A stretch of DNA of 21,980 nt from JBFIHZ01 sp041601535 (lineage in GTDB: Bacteria; Pseudomonadota; Gammaproteobacteria; Xanthomonadales; SZUA-36): contig JBFIHZ010000023.1 in NCBI GenBank assembly GCA_041601535.1, positions 1-21,980 of the forward strand, read 5' to 3'. Of the stretch, positions 1 through 7,469 are shown piece by piece (the first letter of the stretch is position 1; each line of letters starts with the position of its first letter). The position numbers and the translations under genes were made by a program. The notes below the pieces were generated by a model, which was not told where the DNA came from, did no database searches, and was given only the letters and a program-made list of their open reading frames with translations.

Positions 1-2735
1 CCTTTGACCAGTTGTACATCAGCAATTACGCCTTGTTACAGGTACGCGATGTGCTGTCGCGTATAGATGGCGTAGGCGACATCACGGTGTTCGGCGCACG
101 CGAATACGCCATGCGCGTGTGGTTGAACCCGGACCGCCTGGCAGCGCTGGACCTGACCGCGGGTGACGTGGTGAGTGCGTTGCAGTCACAGAACGTACAG
201 GTTGCCGGTGGTGCCCTGGGGCAGGCCCCGATGCCGATTGAAAATGCCTTCCAGTTGCAGGTCACCACCCAGGGGCGCTTTGTCGAGGCCGGCCAGTTCC
301 AGGATGTGATTATCAAAACCGGTGAAGATGGCCGTCTGACGCGTTTGCGCGACGTGGCCAGGGTGGAACTGGGGGCGCGTAACTACACCACCAACAGTTA
401 CCTCGACGGCAAGCCGGCGGTGGCCATTGGCGTGTTTCAGCGGCCGGGCAGTAACGCACTGGAAACCGCTGACGAGTTGATCAGCACGATGCAGACGCTG
501 GCCGAGGGCTTTCCCGCCGGGCTTGAGCATCGCATCGTTTACAACCCCACGGAATTCGTGCAGGAATCGGTAAACGCGGTGTACTCCACGATCTTCGAGG
601 CGGTATTGCTGGTGATCCTGGTGATCGTGCTGTTCCTGCAAAACTGGCGGGCTGCACTGATCCCGATCCTGGCCATACCGGTATCGCTGATCGGCACGTT
701 TGCGGTCATGGCGATGGCCGGCTTCTCGCTCAACAACCTTTCACTGTTCGGGCTGGTGCTGGCCATTGGTATCGTGGTGGATGATGCCATCGTGGTGGTG
801 GAGAACATCGAACGTAACCTGGACCGCGGCATGATGCCCAAAGAGGCGGCGCGGGTGACCATGGACGAGGTGGGTGTGGCGTTGATATCCATCGCGTTGG
901 TACTAAGCGTGGTGTTTATCCCGACGGCATTCCTGGGGGGTATTTCCGGCCAGTTCTTCCGCCAGTTTGCCCTGACCATTGCAGTCGCCACGCTGATTTC
1001 AGCATTCAACTCGCTCACACTTAGTCCGGCTCTGGGCGGCATTCTGTTACGCCCCCGTAACGCGCCGCGCACCCGTTTCGGACGCATCTGGAATGCGCTG
1101 TTGGGTCCGGTATTCCGGGTATTCAACCGTGGCTTTGACAGCGTGCGCGATGGCTATGCGCGCAGCGTGTGTAAAGTAGCCCGCCGCCCGGCCTTCTCGC
1201 TGGCGGGGTTCGTAATCCTGGTGGCGCTGACTGCATTCATGCTGCAACGCGTGCCGGGTGGTTTCATACCCGATCAGGACCAGGGTTATGTCATTGTGGC
1301 GGTTGACCTGCCCAAGGGCGCTTCGCTGCAACGCACCGACGCGGTGGTCAGAAAAGCTACCGAGGTTATTCTGCAAACGCCTGGCGCCGCGCATGCGGTG
1401 GGCATCGCCGGCTTCTCCGGTGCGACGTTCTCCAACTCGACCAGTGCCGCGGTGATTTTCGTGCAAATGACGCCTTTCGCTGAGCGCGGTCCGGAAGTGA
1501 CTTCTGATAACTTCGTGCGCAGCCTGTGGGGCAGCCTGGCGCACATACAGGAAGCGCAGCTGTTCGTCATCGCGCCGCCGCCGGTGCGCGGGCTGGGCAC
1601 CGGTGGCGGGTTCAAGCTGATGGTGCAGGACCGCAGCGGGCGTGGTCTGGAAACCCTGAATGCGTCCGCCTGGGAGCTGATCGGCCAGGCCAACCAGGCC
1701 GATGGTCTGCAGCAGGTGTTTACCACCTTCAGCCTGGCCACGCCGCAGATTTACCTGGATATCAACCGCACCCGGGCCGAGATGCTGGATGTTCCGGTAG
1801 AGAACGTGTTTGAAGCCCTGCAGATACAGCTGGGTTCGGCCTATGTCAACGACGTCAACCTGTTTGGCCGTACCTACCAGGTTACCGCCCAGGCCGACGC
1901 GCCGTTCCGCCTGGAAGCCGAAGACATTGCCAACCTGCGGGCGCGCAGCAGCACCGGCAACATGGTACCGCTGGGTTCGCTGGTGGACATCCGGCGCACC
2001 ACCGGCCCGGATCGGCTGGTGCGGCACAACCTGTACCCGGCTGTTGAAATCCAGGGCCGGGCAGCGCCCGGCATCAGCACCGGTGCGGCGCTGGAGACCA
2101 TGGAGCGGCTGGCTGCCCAAACCCTGCCGCAAGGTATCGGCACGCAGTGGACCGAGATCGCTTTCCAGGAGACCCAGGCCGGTAACCTGGCCTTGCTGAT
2201 TTTCCCGTTAAGCGTGTTGTTTGTGTTCCTGGTGCTGACCGCGCAATACGAGAGCTGGACGCTGCCGCTGACCATCATCCTGATTGTTCCCTTGTGTATC
2301 CTGTTTGCCCTGCTGGGTGTGTGGATTGGCGGCATGGATAACAACATACTCACGCAGATCGGTTTCGTCGTGTTGATCGGCCTGGCGGCCAAGAATGCCA
2401 TTCTGATCGTGGAGTTCGCCCGCCAGCAGGAAGAGCTGGGCAAGAACCGCTACGATGCCGCCATGGAAGCGGCGCGACTGCGTTTGCGGCCCATCCTGAT
2501 GACTTCCTTTGCCTTTATTCTCAGCATGGTGCCGCTGATGCTGGCCAGTGGCGCCGGTGCCGAGATGCGGCGGGTACTGGGCACGGCGGTGTTCAGCGGC
2601 ATGCTGGGCATCACCATTACCGGGCTGTTCCTGACGCCGGTGTTTTACGTGGTGATTCGCGGCATGCTGCGGCAGGCGAAACAGCCGCCTGACGGTGCCG
2701 CGCCAGACCAGCAAGCGCCGGCAACAGAGAGCTGA
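1..2735 (+). CDS. RND multidrug efflux permease, AcrB/MexB type (5' end missing)
   Basis: Inner-membrane proton/drug antiporter of the hydrophobe/amphiphile RND family (HAE-1), the pump subunit of a tripartite exporter. The reading frame is open from base 3, so the start lies outside the window; by comparison with AcrB (about 1050 residues) roughly the first 150 residues are missing. What remains begins in the first periplasmic porter domain. The proton-relay residues are visible: the paired aspartates in VDDAIVVVEN (near residues 257-258 counted from the TTG at 12) and the lysine of GLAAKNAILIVEFA, followed by the LRPILMTS segment. Several strongly hydrophobic helices follow in the AcrB order, and the C-terminus is a short polar tail. 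The membrane-fusion partner would be expected upstream, outside the window. The family is clear; the substrate cannot be told from sequence. Confidence 0.95.
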   Translation, partial: FDQLYISNYALLQVRDVLSRIDGVGDITVFGAREYAMRVWLNPDRLAALDLTAGDVVSALQSQNVQVAGGALGQAPMPIENAFQLQVTTQGRFVEAGQFQDVIIKTGEDGRLTRLRDVARVELGARNYTTNSYLDGKPAVAIGVFQRPGSNALETADELISTMQTLAEGFPAGLEHRIVYNPTEFVQESVNAVYSTIFEAVLLVILVIVLFLQNWRAALIPILAIPVSLIGTFAVMAMAGFSLNNLSLFGLVLAIGIVVDDAIVVVENIERNLDRGMMPKEAARVTMDEVGVALISIALVLSVVFIPTAFLGGISGQFFRQFALTIAVATLISAFNSLTLSPALGGILLRPRNAPRTRFGRIWNALLGPVFRVFNRGFDSVRDGYARSVCKVARRPAFSLAGFVILVALTAFMLQRVPGGFIPDQDQGYVIVAVDLPKGASLQRTDAVVRKATEVILQTPGAAHAVGIAGFSGATFSNSTSAAVIFVQMTPFAERGPEVTSDNFVRSLWGSLAHIQEAQLFVIAPPPVRGLGTGGGFKLMVQDRSGRGLETLNASAWELIGQANQADGLQQVFTTFSLATPQIYLDINRTRAEMLDVPVENVFEALQIQLGSAYVNDVNLFGRTYQVTAQADAPFRLEAEDIANLRARSSTGNMVPLGSLVDIRRTTGPDRLVRHNLYPAVEIQGRAAPGISTGAALETMERLAAQTLPQGIGTQWTEIAFQETQAGNLALLIFPLSVLFVFLVLTAQYESWTLPLTIILIVPLCILFALLGVWIGGMDNNILTQIGFVVLIGLAAKNAILIVEFARQQEELGKNRYDAAMEAARLRLRPILMTSFAFILSMVPLMLASGAGAEMRRVLGTAVFSGMLGITITGLFLTPVFYVVIRGMLRQAKQPPDGAAPDQQAPATES

Positions 2736-2777
2736 AGCTGGCCGGCTGGTGATCCGGGCCGGTGTGGTGATTCCGCA

Positions 2778-2792
2778 CCAGTCCCGGACTGG
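2778..2792. terminator. Possible bidirectional terminator hairpin
   Basis: CCAGTC-CCG-GACTGG forms a perfect 6-bp stem with a 3-nt loop between the convergent stop codons of the RND pump and the MFS gene. There is no run of T on either side, so intrinsic termination is uncertain; the position is the main argument. Confidence 0.3.
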
Positions 2793-2800
2793 CGGGCAGT

Positions 2801-4435
2801 CTACGCTTGCCCCGTTTTGTTGTCGTTCAGCGTTTTGGGGCTGACGTAGTGGGTCACCCGGGTTTTGGTGTCTGCCAGCAACAGCGTTTTCAGATGAGCC
2901 TGCAGTGACTGCAATTCGGCCGGCACACGCTCGTGTTGACGCAGGTGCTCCAGCCACGATTCCACCTGGAAGGTTTCGATGTAGTAGTGGGGTTTTTCGG
3001 CGTGCTCAAACACGCCCCAGTTAAAGCCGCCATTGCGCCGCCGGTGGCCGGCGACCTGCCGCATGGTGGTGAGGAACTCTTTTTCCTTGCCGGCCTGTAC
3101 TGCATACTCGGCAGTGACCAGCACCGGACCGCGGTCATTGGTGATGGCATCGTGTACCAGTGGCGTGGGCCATTGTACCGATGGCGCCGGATTGTTCCGG
3201 CCGTCGTCCCCCAGGCTCCAGCGCCAGGTTAAAGCCACTGCCAGCACGGCCCCCACCGAGGCGGTCAGCAAGGCCTGTTCAATGCTGGTGGATTGGGCGA
3301 CCCGGCCCCACATCAGGCTGCCCAGGGCCATCGAACCCATAAACACCATCATGAAGACCGCCAGGCCGCGGGAGCGCACCCAGTCCGGCAGCGCCATCTG
3401 CGCCGTCACCTGCAGGGTGGACAGGATGGCAATCCAGGCCAGGCCACTGGCCGCCATGGCCAGGCACAACGGCCACAATTGGTGCAGGGTGGACAGTGCA
3501 AACAGCGCGGCGGCGTATAACAGGGAGCCGGCGGCCACCAGCCAGTCACGCGACAGGCGTCGGCGCAACCGCGGCAACAAAAAGGCACCGGCCACCGCGC
3601 CGGCCCCAATGGACGCCACCAGCAGACCAAAGGTCTGCGGTCCGCCGCCCACCAGGTTGCGCGACAGCAAGGGCAACAGGGCCCAGGAAGCGCTGGCAAA
3701 CACGAAAAAGCCGGCGCCACGGAACATGGCGGCTTTCAACAGGGGTTCATTCCGCGCAAAGCGCAGCCCGGCGCGCATCGCGCCAAACCAGCGCTCGCCC
3801 GGCAGTTTGCTGCGCGGCGCCTGCCGCTGCCAGCGCCACAGCACCGTCATCACACCCAGGTAGGACACCGCATTGAGCAGGAAAACGGGCCCGGAACCGG
3901 CCATGGAGACGATAATGCCGGCCAGCGCCGGCCCGACCGCGCGGGCCACGTTCATGCCCATGCTGTTCAGCGCGATGGCGGGCTGCAGCTCCGACCGCGG
4001 CACCACTTCCGGCGTCACCGCGGCCCAGGCTGGCCACATCATGGCCGAGCCGATGCCCATGGCAAAAGTCAGCAAGACCAGTATCCAGGCCGTGGTGATA
4101 CCGGTAACGGTCAGCACACCCAGCAGGCAGGTGGTGGCGGCCAGCCAGCATTGCACGGCCAGCAGGTAGCGCCGCCGGTCGATGATATCGGCCAGCGCGC
4201 CGGCCGGTATGGCCAACAGAAAAATCGGCAGGGTGGTGGCGGTTTGCACCAGTGCCACCATGACCGGCGTGGGCGACAAGGAAGTCATCAGCCAGCCAGC
4301 TCCGATTTCATGCATCCAGGTGCCGATATTGGAGGCCAGCGTGGCCAGCCACAATGCGCGGAACAGGGGAATGCGGAGCGGCGACCAGGCCGATGCGCTG
4401 GTGCCTTGGCTGGCTGCTGTATTGATCGTGATCAC
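2801..4435 (-). CDS. MFS exporter (MFS_3/EntS-like) with C-terminal ABM-like domain
   Basis: Membrane transporter of the major facilitator superfamily, in the group related to the enterobactin exporter EntS. About 12 hydrophobic segments cover residues ~20-410, with the typical loop ADIIDRRRYL after the second helix and RNEPLLKAAMFRGAGF in the middle. After the last helix and a proline-rich linker, residues ~436-530 look like an antibiotic-biosynthesis-monooxygenase (ABM) dimeric alpha/beta-barrel domain (VLVTAEYAVQAGKEKEF, HYYIETFQVESWLEHLRQHER). This architecture occurs in other bacterial MFS proteins. I chose GTG at 4435, which gives 544 residues and starts just before the first helix; a TTG at 4489 would add 18 unconvincing residues, and neither has a good ribosome-binding site. 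Substrate unknown. It converges on the RND pump gene. Confidence 0.85.
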   Translation of the reverse strand: MITINTAASQGTSASAWSPLRIPLFRALWLATLASNIGTWMHEIGAGWLMTSLSPTPVMVALVQTATTLPIFLLAIPAGALADIIDRRRYLLAVQCWLAATTCLLGVLTVTGITTAWILVLLTFAMGIGSAMMWPAWAAVTPEVVPRSELQPAIALNSMGMNVARAVGPALAGIIVSMAGSGPVFLLNAVSYLGVMTVLWRWQRQAPRSKLPGERWFGAMRAGLRFARNEPLLKAAMFRGAGFFVFASASWALLPLLSRNLVGGGPQTFGLLVASIGAGAVAGAFLLPRLRRRLSRDWLVAAGSLLYAAALFALSTLHQLWPLCLAMAASGLAWIAILSTLQVTAQMALPDWVRSRGLAVFMMVFMGSMALGSLMWGRVAQSTSIEQALLTASVGAVLAVALTWRWSLGDDGRNNPAPSVQWPTPLVHDAITNDRGPVLVTAEYAVQAGKEKEFLTTMRQVAGHRRRNGGFNWGVFEHAEKPHYYIETFQVESWLEHLRQHERVPAELQSLQAHLKTLLLADTKTRVTHYVSPKTLNDNKTGQA

Positions 4436-4655
4436 CTTGCGGGCGCGGTTTTCACGACAGAATAACCTGTGATTGATCTGCTGTCTCAATCGGAAGCACG
4501 CCGGGGCCGGGAATTACCCTACTAGCCGCTAACTTCGCGGTGATTCCGCAGGCAGGCAGACGCTATCCATTCGGCGCCCGGCCATTTTCCTGTGGACACC
4601 AGGATTGTGGTTTGGCAATACCGGTTCTCTGGTTTTGAGATTTCCGACGTCGGGG

Positions 4656-5033
4656 TCAGGAAAGTCCCGTCTGGCTTGTCTCAACCAGCGTTTCAAATCC
4701 GCCCCAGAACATGCGTTTGGCATCGAATGGCATATTTTCAGGTGCCATTTCATTAAGCCGTGGGTCGTTAATCGCCAACTGGTTGATGCGGTCGCGTTCG
4801 GCGCGGCTGGAATAGGCGATCCAGGCGAATATCACGGTTTCATCGTCTTTGAGCTGCACGCTCTGCGGGAACGAGGTCAGCTTGCCCGGTTTTACATCCT
4901 CGGCCACGCATTCCACGTACTCCAGTGCGCCGTGTTCGCGCCAGACAGTGCTTGCCAGTTCCGCCAGCTTGCGGTATTCGTCCAGCTTGTCTTTTGGTAC
5001 CGGCAGTACAAAACCATCAATATATCTCGACAT
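4656..5033 (-). CDS. DUF1428 family protein (YbaA-like)
   Basis: Small cytoplasmic protein of 125 residues matching the DUF1428/YbaA family (usual length about 117-125), which has a ferredoxin-like dimeric alpha/beta fold and no established reaction. The family signature is visible: it begins MSRYIDGFVLPVPKDK, has VFAWI-type and AERD segments (IFAWIAYSSRAERDRIN), and ends PFDAKRMFWGGFETLV. The ATG at 5033 has a good GGAG site 7 nt upstream. It is the last gene of the minus-strand run containing two YCII proteins and an ECF42 sigma factor, 64 nt after the second YCII gene, so it is probably part of the same stress regulon (inference). The 220 nt beyond its 3' end up to the MFS start hold only the palindrome CCGACGTCGG at 4644-4653 as an obvious element. 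Confidence 0.88.
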   Translation of the reverse strand: MSRYIDGFVLPVPKDKLDEYRKLAELASTVWREHGALEYVECVAEDVKPGKLTSFPQSVQLKDDETVIFAWIAYSSRAERDRINQLAINDPRLNEMAPENMPFDAKRMFWGGFETLVETSQTGLS

Positions 5034-5059
5034 AACTGATCTCCAGTTTTGATTTTTAA

Positions 5060-5075
5060 CCCGGGTCTGCCCGGG
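5060..5075. repeat. CCCGGG-TCTG-CCCGGG hairpin before the DUF1428 gene
   Basis: Two copies of CCCGGG separated by 4 nt can pair as a 6-bp stem. It lies in the 64-nt gap between the second YCII gene and the DUF1428 gene. On the minus strand it is followed by an A/T-rich stretch but not by a T run, so it may be an attenuator or an RNA processing/stability element rather than a strong terminator. Confidence 0.4.
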
Positions 5076-5097
5076 CAGGGCTTGTTGATTGGGGCCT

Positions 5098-5532
5098 TCA
5101 GGAACTGCGCTTGCGTTGTTCGGCCTGTGCCAGCAGGCGTTCTTCCTGTTCGCGCAGTTCCGGGGTCAGCGCTTCGCCGAAGTCATCCATTTCAAACAGC
5201 TGGCGGATCTCGATTTCACCGCCGCCCGCGTGCGGATTGGGGCAGCGCTTGACCCATTCAATCGCCTGTTCCAACGAGTCGAGCTGCCACAACCAATAGC
5301 CGGCGATCAGTTCCTTGGTCTCGGTGAACGGGCCATCAACCACGCTGCGCTGTTCACCTGAAAAAAGTACTCGAGCACCCCTGGAAGAGGGGTGCAGCCC
5401 TTGGCCGTCCAGTAAAATGCCGGCTTTGTCCAGTTCTTCGTTGAACTGGCCCATGGCAGTAAGCAGCTCTTCGCTGGGCATGATGCCGGCTTCGGAATCC
5501 TTGCTTGCTTTGACAATCACCATAAATCGCAT
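5098..5532 (-). CDS. YCII/DGPF-domain protein (first copy, promoter-distal)
   Basis: Small YciI-like (YCII-related, PF03795-type) protein of 144 residues with a ferredoxin-like fold. It starts MRFMVIVKASKDSEAG and carries the DGPF signature at residues 66-69 in VVDGPFTETKELIAGYW, the hallmark of the DGPF subgroup. The C-terminus is longer than usual, ending in a charged helical stretch of Glu/Arg/Gln after residue ~120. The ATG at 5532 has a GGAG site 8 nt upstream. DGPF proteins are the characteristic genomic partners and targets of ECF42 sigma factors; one lies two genes upstream here. The molecular reaction of the family is not established. The start and family are well supported. Confidence 0.9.
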   Translation of the reverse strand: MRFMVIVKASKDSEAGIMPSEELLTAMGQFNEELDKAGILLDGQGLHPSSRGARVLFSGEQRSVVDGPFTETKELIAGYWLWQLDSLEQAIEWVKRCPNPHAGGGEIEIRQLFEMDDFGEALTPELREQEERLLAQAEQRKRSS

Positions 5533-5597
5533 TGTGTTTTCTCCATTGGCTCAGTGTTTCTGAGCGATATGCTCAATCACCTCAGGGTGAGCTAACC

Positions 5598-5624
5598 AGC
5601 CCGGTTGAAATGTGCAACCGGGCT
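5598..5624. repeat. Perfect 10-bp inverted repeat between the two YCII genes
   Basis: AGCCCGGTTG, a 7-nt loop, then CAACCGGGCT, lies in the 155-nt gap between the two YCII genes. On the minus (coding) strand no T run follows, so it looks more like an attenuator, or a 3'-end protecting hairpin for the upstream YCII message, than a classic terminator. Both YCII genes still read in the same direction. Confidence 0.55.
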
Positions 5625-5687
5625 CTTTGTCAAACCGGCCTGGTTTGGCGGCTGGCTGCAGTGTGCTGGCCATTTAAAGCGCGCATT

Positions 5688-6035
5688 TCAACCGCTATCG
5701 AGATCGCGCACCGGCCGGACTTCAATACTGCCAACGCGGGCTGGCGGAATTTTTGCAGCCACCGCGATGGCTTCGTTGAGGTCTCGCGCCTCAATCAGGT
5801 AAAAGCCAGCCAGTTGTTCCTTGGTCTCGGCAAACGGACCATCTGTTACCGAGACCTTGCCATTGCGCACCCGCACGGTGGCGGCCGTGTTCACTGGTTG
5901 CAAGGCCTCACCTGCCACCAGGTGCTGGCTGTCCGCCAGCGACACGGCATAGGCCAGGCATTCTGAATCCTCCGGGCTGTCCGGTAATGAATGCAGTGTG
6001 TTTTCGTCGCTGTAAACCAGGCACAGGTATTTCAT
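5688..6035 (-). CDS. YCII/DGPF-domain protein (second copy, next to the sigma factor)
   Basis: YciI-like protein of 115 residues, close to the usual family length. It begins MKYLCLVYSDEN and carries DGPF at residues 65-68 in SVTDGPFAETKEQLAGFYLIE, then ends with the conserved segment that closes the fold (IPPARVGSIEVRPVRDL). The ATG at 6035 has a GAGGA site 7 nt upstream. It lies 134 nt downstream of the ECF42-type sigma gene, and the gap contains a TGTCGA-N17-CGACTA element that fits the promoter recognised by this sigma group, so it is probably the direct target gene. It and the next YCII protein share only the motif core, so this is not a recent duplication. The biochemical role is unknown. 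Confidence 0.9.
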   Translation of the reverse strand: MKYLCLVYSDENTLHSLPDSPEDSECLAYAVSLADSQHLVAGEALQPVNTAATVRVRNGKVSVTDGPFAETKEQLAGFYLIEARDLNEAIAVAAKIPPARVGSIEVRPVRDLDSG

Positions 6036-6107
6036 CAGATTTCCTCAGTTCGATTGCAATGCCGCCATGTAATGGCTATAGCCCTTTCTTGAGCTTTATT
6101 TATCCGT

Positions 6108-6136
6108 TAGTCGTTCATGCCCGGCCGAATTCGACA
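6108..6136 (-). promoter_or_regulatory. Candidate ECF42-type promoter
   Basis: On the minus strand TGTCGA (6136-6131) is followed after 17 nt by CGACTA (6113-6108), about 70 nt before the ATG of the first YCII gene. The pair agrees with the TGTCGA (-35) and CGA-type (-10) motif that I recall for ECF42 target promoters upstream of DGPF genes. The sigma factor itself is encoded directly upstream. The match is seen; the assignment is inference. Confidence 0.6.
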
Positions 6137-6169
6137 GGCGATGAAAAAAATTTGTACCGGTGTTGCAGG

Positions 6170-7438
6170 TCAGGCGTGGCCCAGCTCAATTTCAAGTTGG
6201 CGAATGCGGTCCTGGATCTGCTGCTGTTCCGGACCCATGCGTGTCAGCGTCAGGGCACGTTTCCAGGAGTTCATCGCCTGTTCCGGCCGGCCACAGCGGT
6301 GGCACAGTTCAGCGTGGGCGCTGTGGGCCAGCGCATATGTGGACAGTTGCCCCTGCCCCAGCAGATCCTCAATGAGCACCAGCCCGGCTTCGGCACCATC
6401 GCGCATCGCGATGGCGACTGCACGGTTCAGTTCAACAACCGGGGAGGCTTGCAGCTGCAGCAAAACATCATACAGGCCGACGATTTCATTCCAGTCAGTA
6501 GCGCTGGCTTCCGCCGTTTCCGCATGCACCGCAGCGATGGCTGCCTGAATGGTATAGATTCCGAAGCGCCGGGATTGCAGTGCCTGCCTGACCAGTGCAC
6601 AGGCCTCGGCAATCTGGGGGTGGTTCCAGCGGCTGCGGTCCTGGTCCTGCAACAGGATGACCGCGCCGCCGGCGTCCGTGCGGGCTGCGCTGCGGGATTC
6701 CTGCAACAACAGCAGGGCGAGCAGCCCGGTGGTTTCCGGGTGTGGCAGCAAGCCGGCCAGCAAGCGCGCCAGGCGGATTGCTTCCAGTGCCAAACCGGGC
6801 CGCGTCAGGCTATCCCCACCGGAGGCGAAATAACCTTCATTGAATACCAGGTAAACGATGCGCAATACGGATTCCAGCCGTTCCGTCAATTGCTGAGGTG
6901 CCGGTAGTTCATAAGGCAATGCCTTATTCCGGATACTGGCTTTGGCCCGCACGATGCGCTGGGCCACGGTGGCGGGTGTCTGCAGAAATGCACTGGCGAT
7001 TTCTTCGGTGGTCAGGCCGCAGACTTCGCGCAAGGTCAGTGCCACCTGGGCATCGTCGGGCAGAGCCGGATGGCAGCAGGTGAAAATCAGACGCAGCATG
7101 TCGTCCTCGATGGTATGCGTCAGCATATCCGGGCTGTCAGCCTGCTGGTTTTCCAGCGTATCAGCGATATCCGCCAGGTGGGCCTTGAACCGTGCCTGGC
7201 GGCGCAGCCGGTCGATGGCTTTGAAGCGGCCGGCTGAAACCAGCCAGGCCAGGGGGTTCTCCGGCAGGCCTTGCTCAGGCCATTGCTGCAACGCCGCGGT
7301 AAAGGCATCGTGCAAAGCTTCTTCCGCCAGGTCGAAGTCGCCAAGCAATCGGATCAGCGTGGCCAGTACACGGCGCGATTCATTGCGATAAATCGCCTCT
7401 GTCCGCTGCGAGATACTGTGGTTCGGCGAGGTAGCCAT
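6170..7438 (-). CDS. ECF42-group RNA polymerase sigma factor with C-terminal TPR-like extension
   Basis: Alternative sigma factor of 422 residues, more than twice the usual ECF length. Sigma-2 lies at about 15-82 (ESRRVLATLIRLLGDFDLAEEALHDAF; NPLAWLVSAGRFKAIDRLRR) and sigma-4 at 118-172 (LTLREVCGLTTEEIASAFLQ, with helix-turn-helix QTPATVAQRIVRAKA). The ECF42 hallmark FTCCHPAL is at ~119-126. Residues 180-422 form the helical extension (VLRIVYLVFNEGY; ELNRAVAIAMRDG; TYALAHSAHAELCHRCGR), which in this group replaces an anti-sigma factor in controlling activity. I chose ATG 7438 because it begins the family's normal N-terminus and lies 31 nt after the epimerase stop; the longer reading overlaps that gene. 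Its ribosome-binding site is weak. The DGPF genes downstream are the expected targets. Confidence 0.9.
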   Translation of the reverse strand: MATSPNHSISQRTEAIYRNESRRVLATLIRLLGDFDLAEEALHDAFTAALQQWPEQGLPENPLAWLVSAGRFKAIDRLRRQARFKAHLADIADTLENQQADSPDMLTHTIEDDMLRLIFTCCHPALPDDAQVALTLREVCGLTTEEIASAFLQTPATVAQRIVRAKASIRNKALPYELPAPQQLTERLESVLRIVYLVFNEGYFASGGDSLTRPGLALEAIRLARLLAGLLPHPETTGLLALLLLQESRSAARTDAGGAVILLQDQDRSRWNHPQIAEACALVRQALQSRRFGIYTIQAAIAAVHAETAEASATDWNEIVGLYDVLLQLQASPVVELNRAVAIAMRDGAEAGLVLIEDLLGQGQLSTYALAHSAHAELCHRCGRPEQAMNSWKRALTLTRMGPEQQQIQDRIRQLEIELGHA

Positions 7439-7469
7439 CAGAAATGCCAGTCGATGACCTGTGACCGGC

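Noticed and set aside
1047..2132. Long minus-strand open frame opposite the RND pump
   Set aside because: It is antisense to strongly conserved pump sequence, its translation is rich in His, Gln and Arg without any family pattern, and it has no ribosome-binding site.
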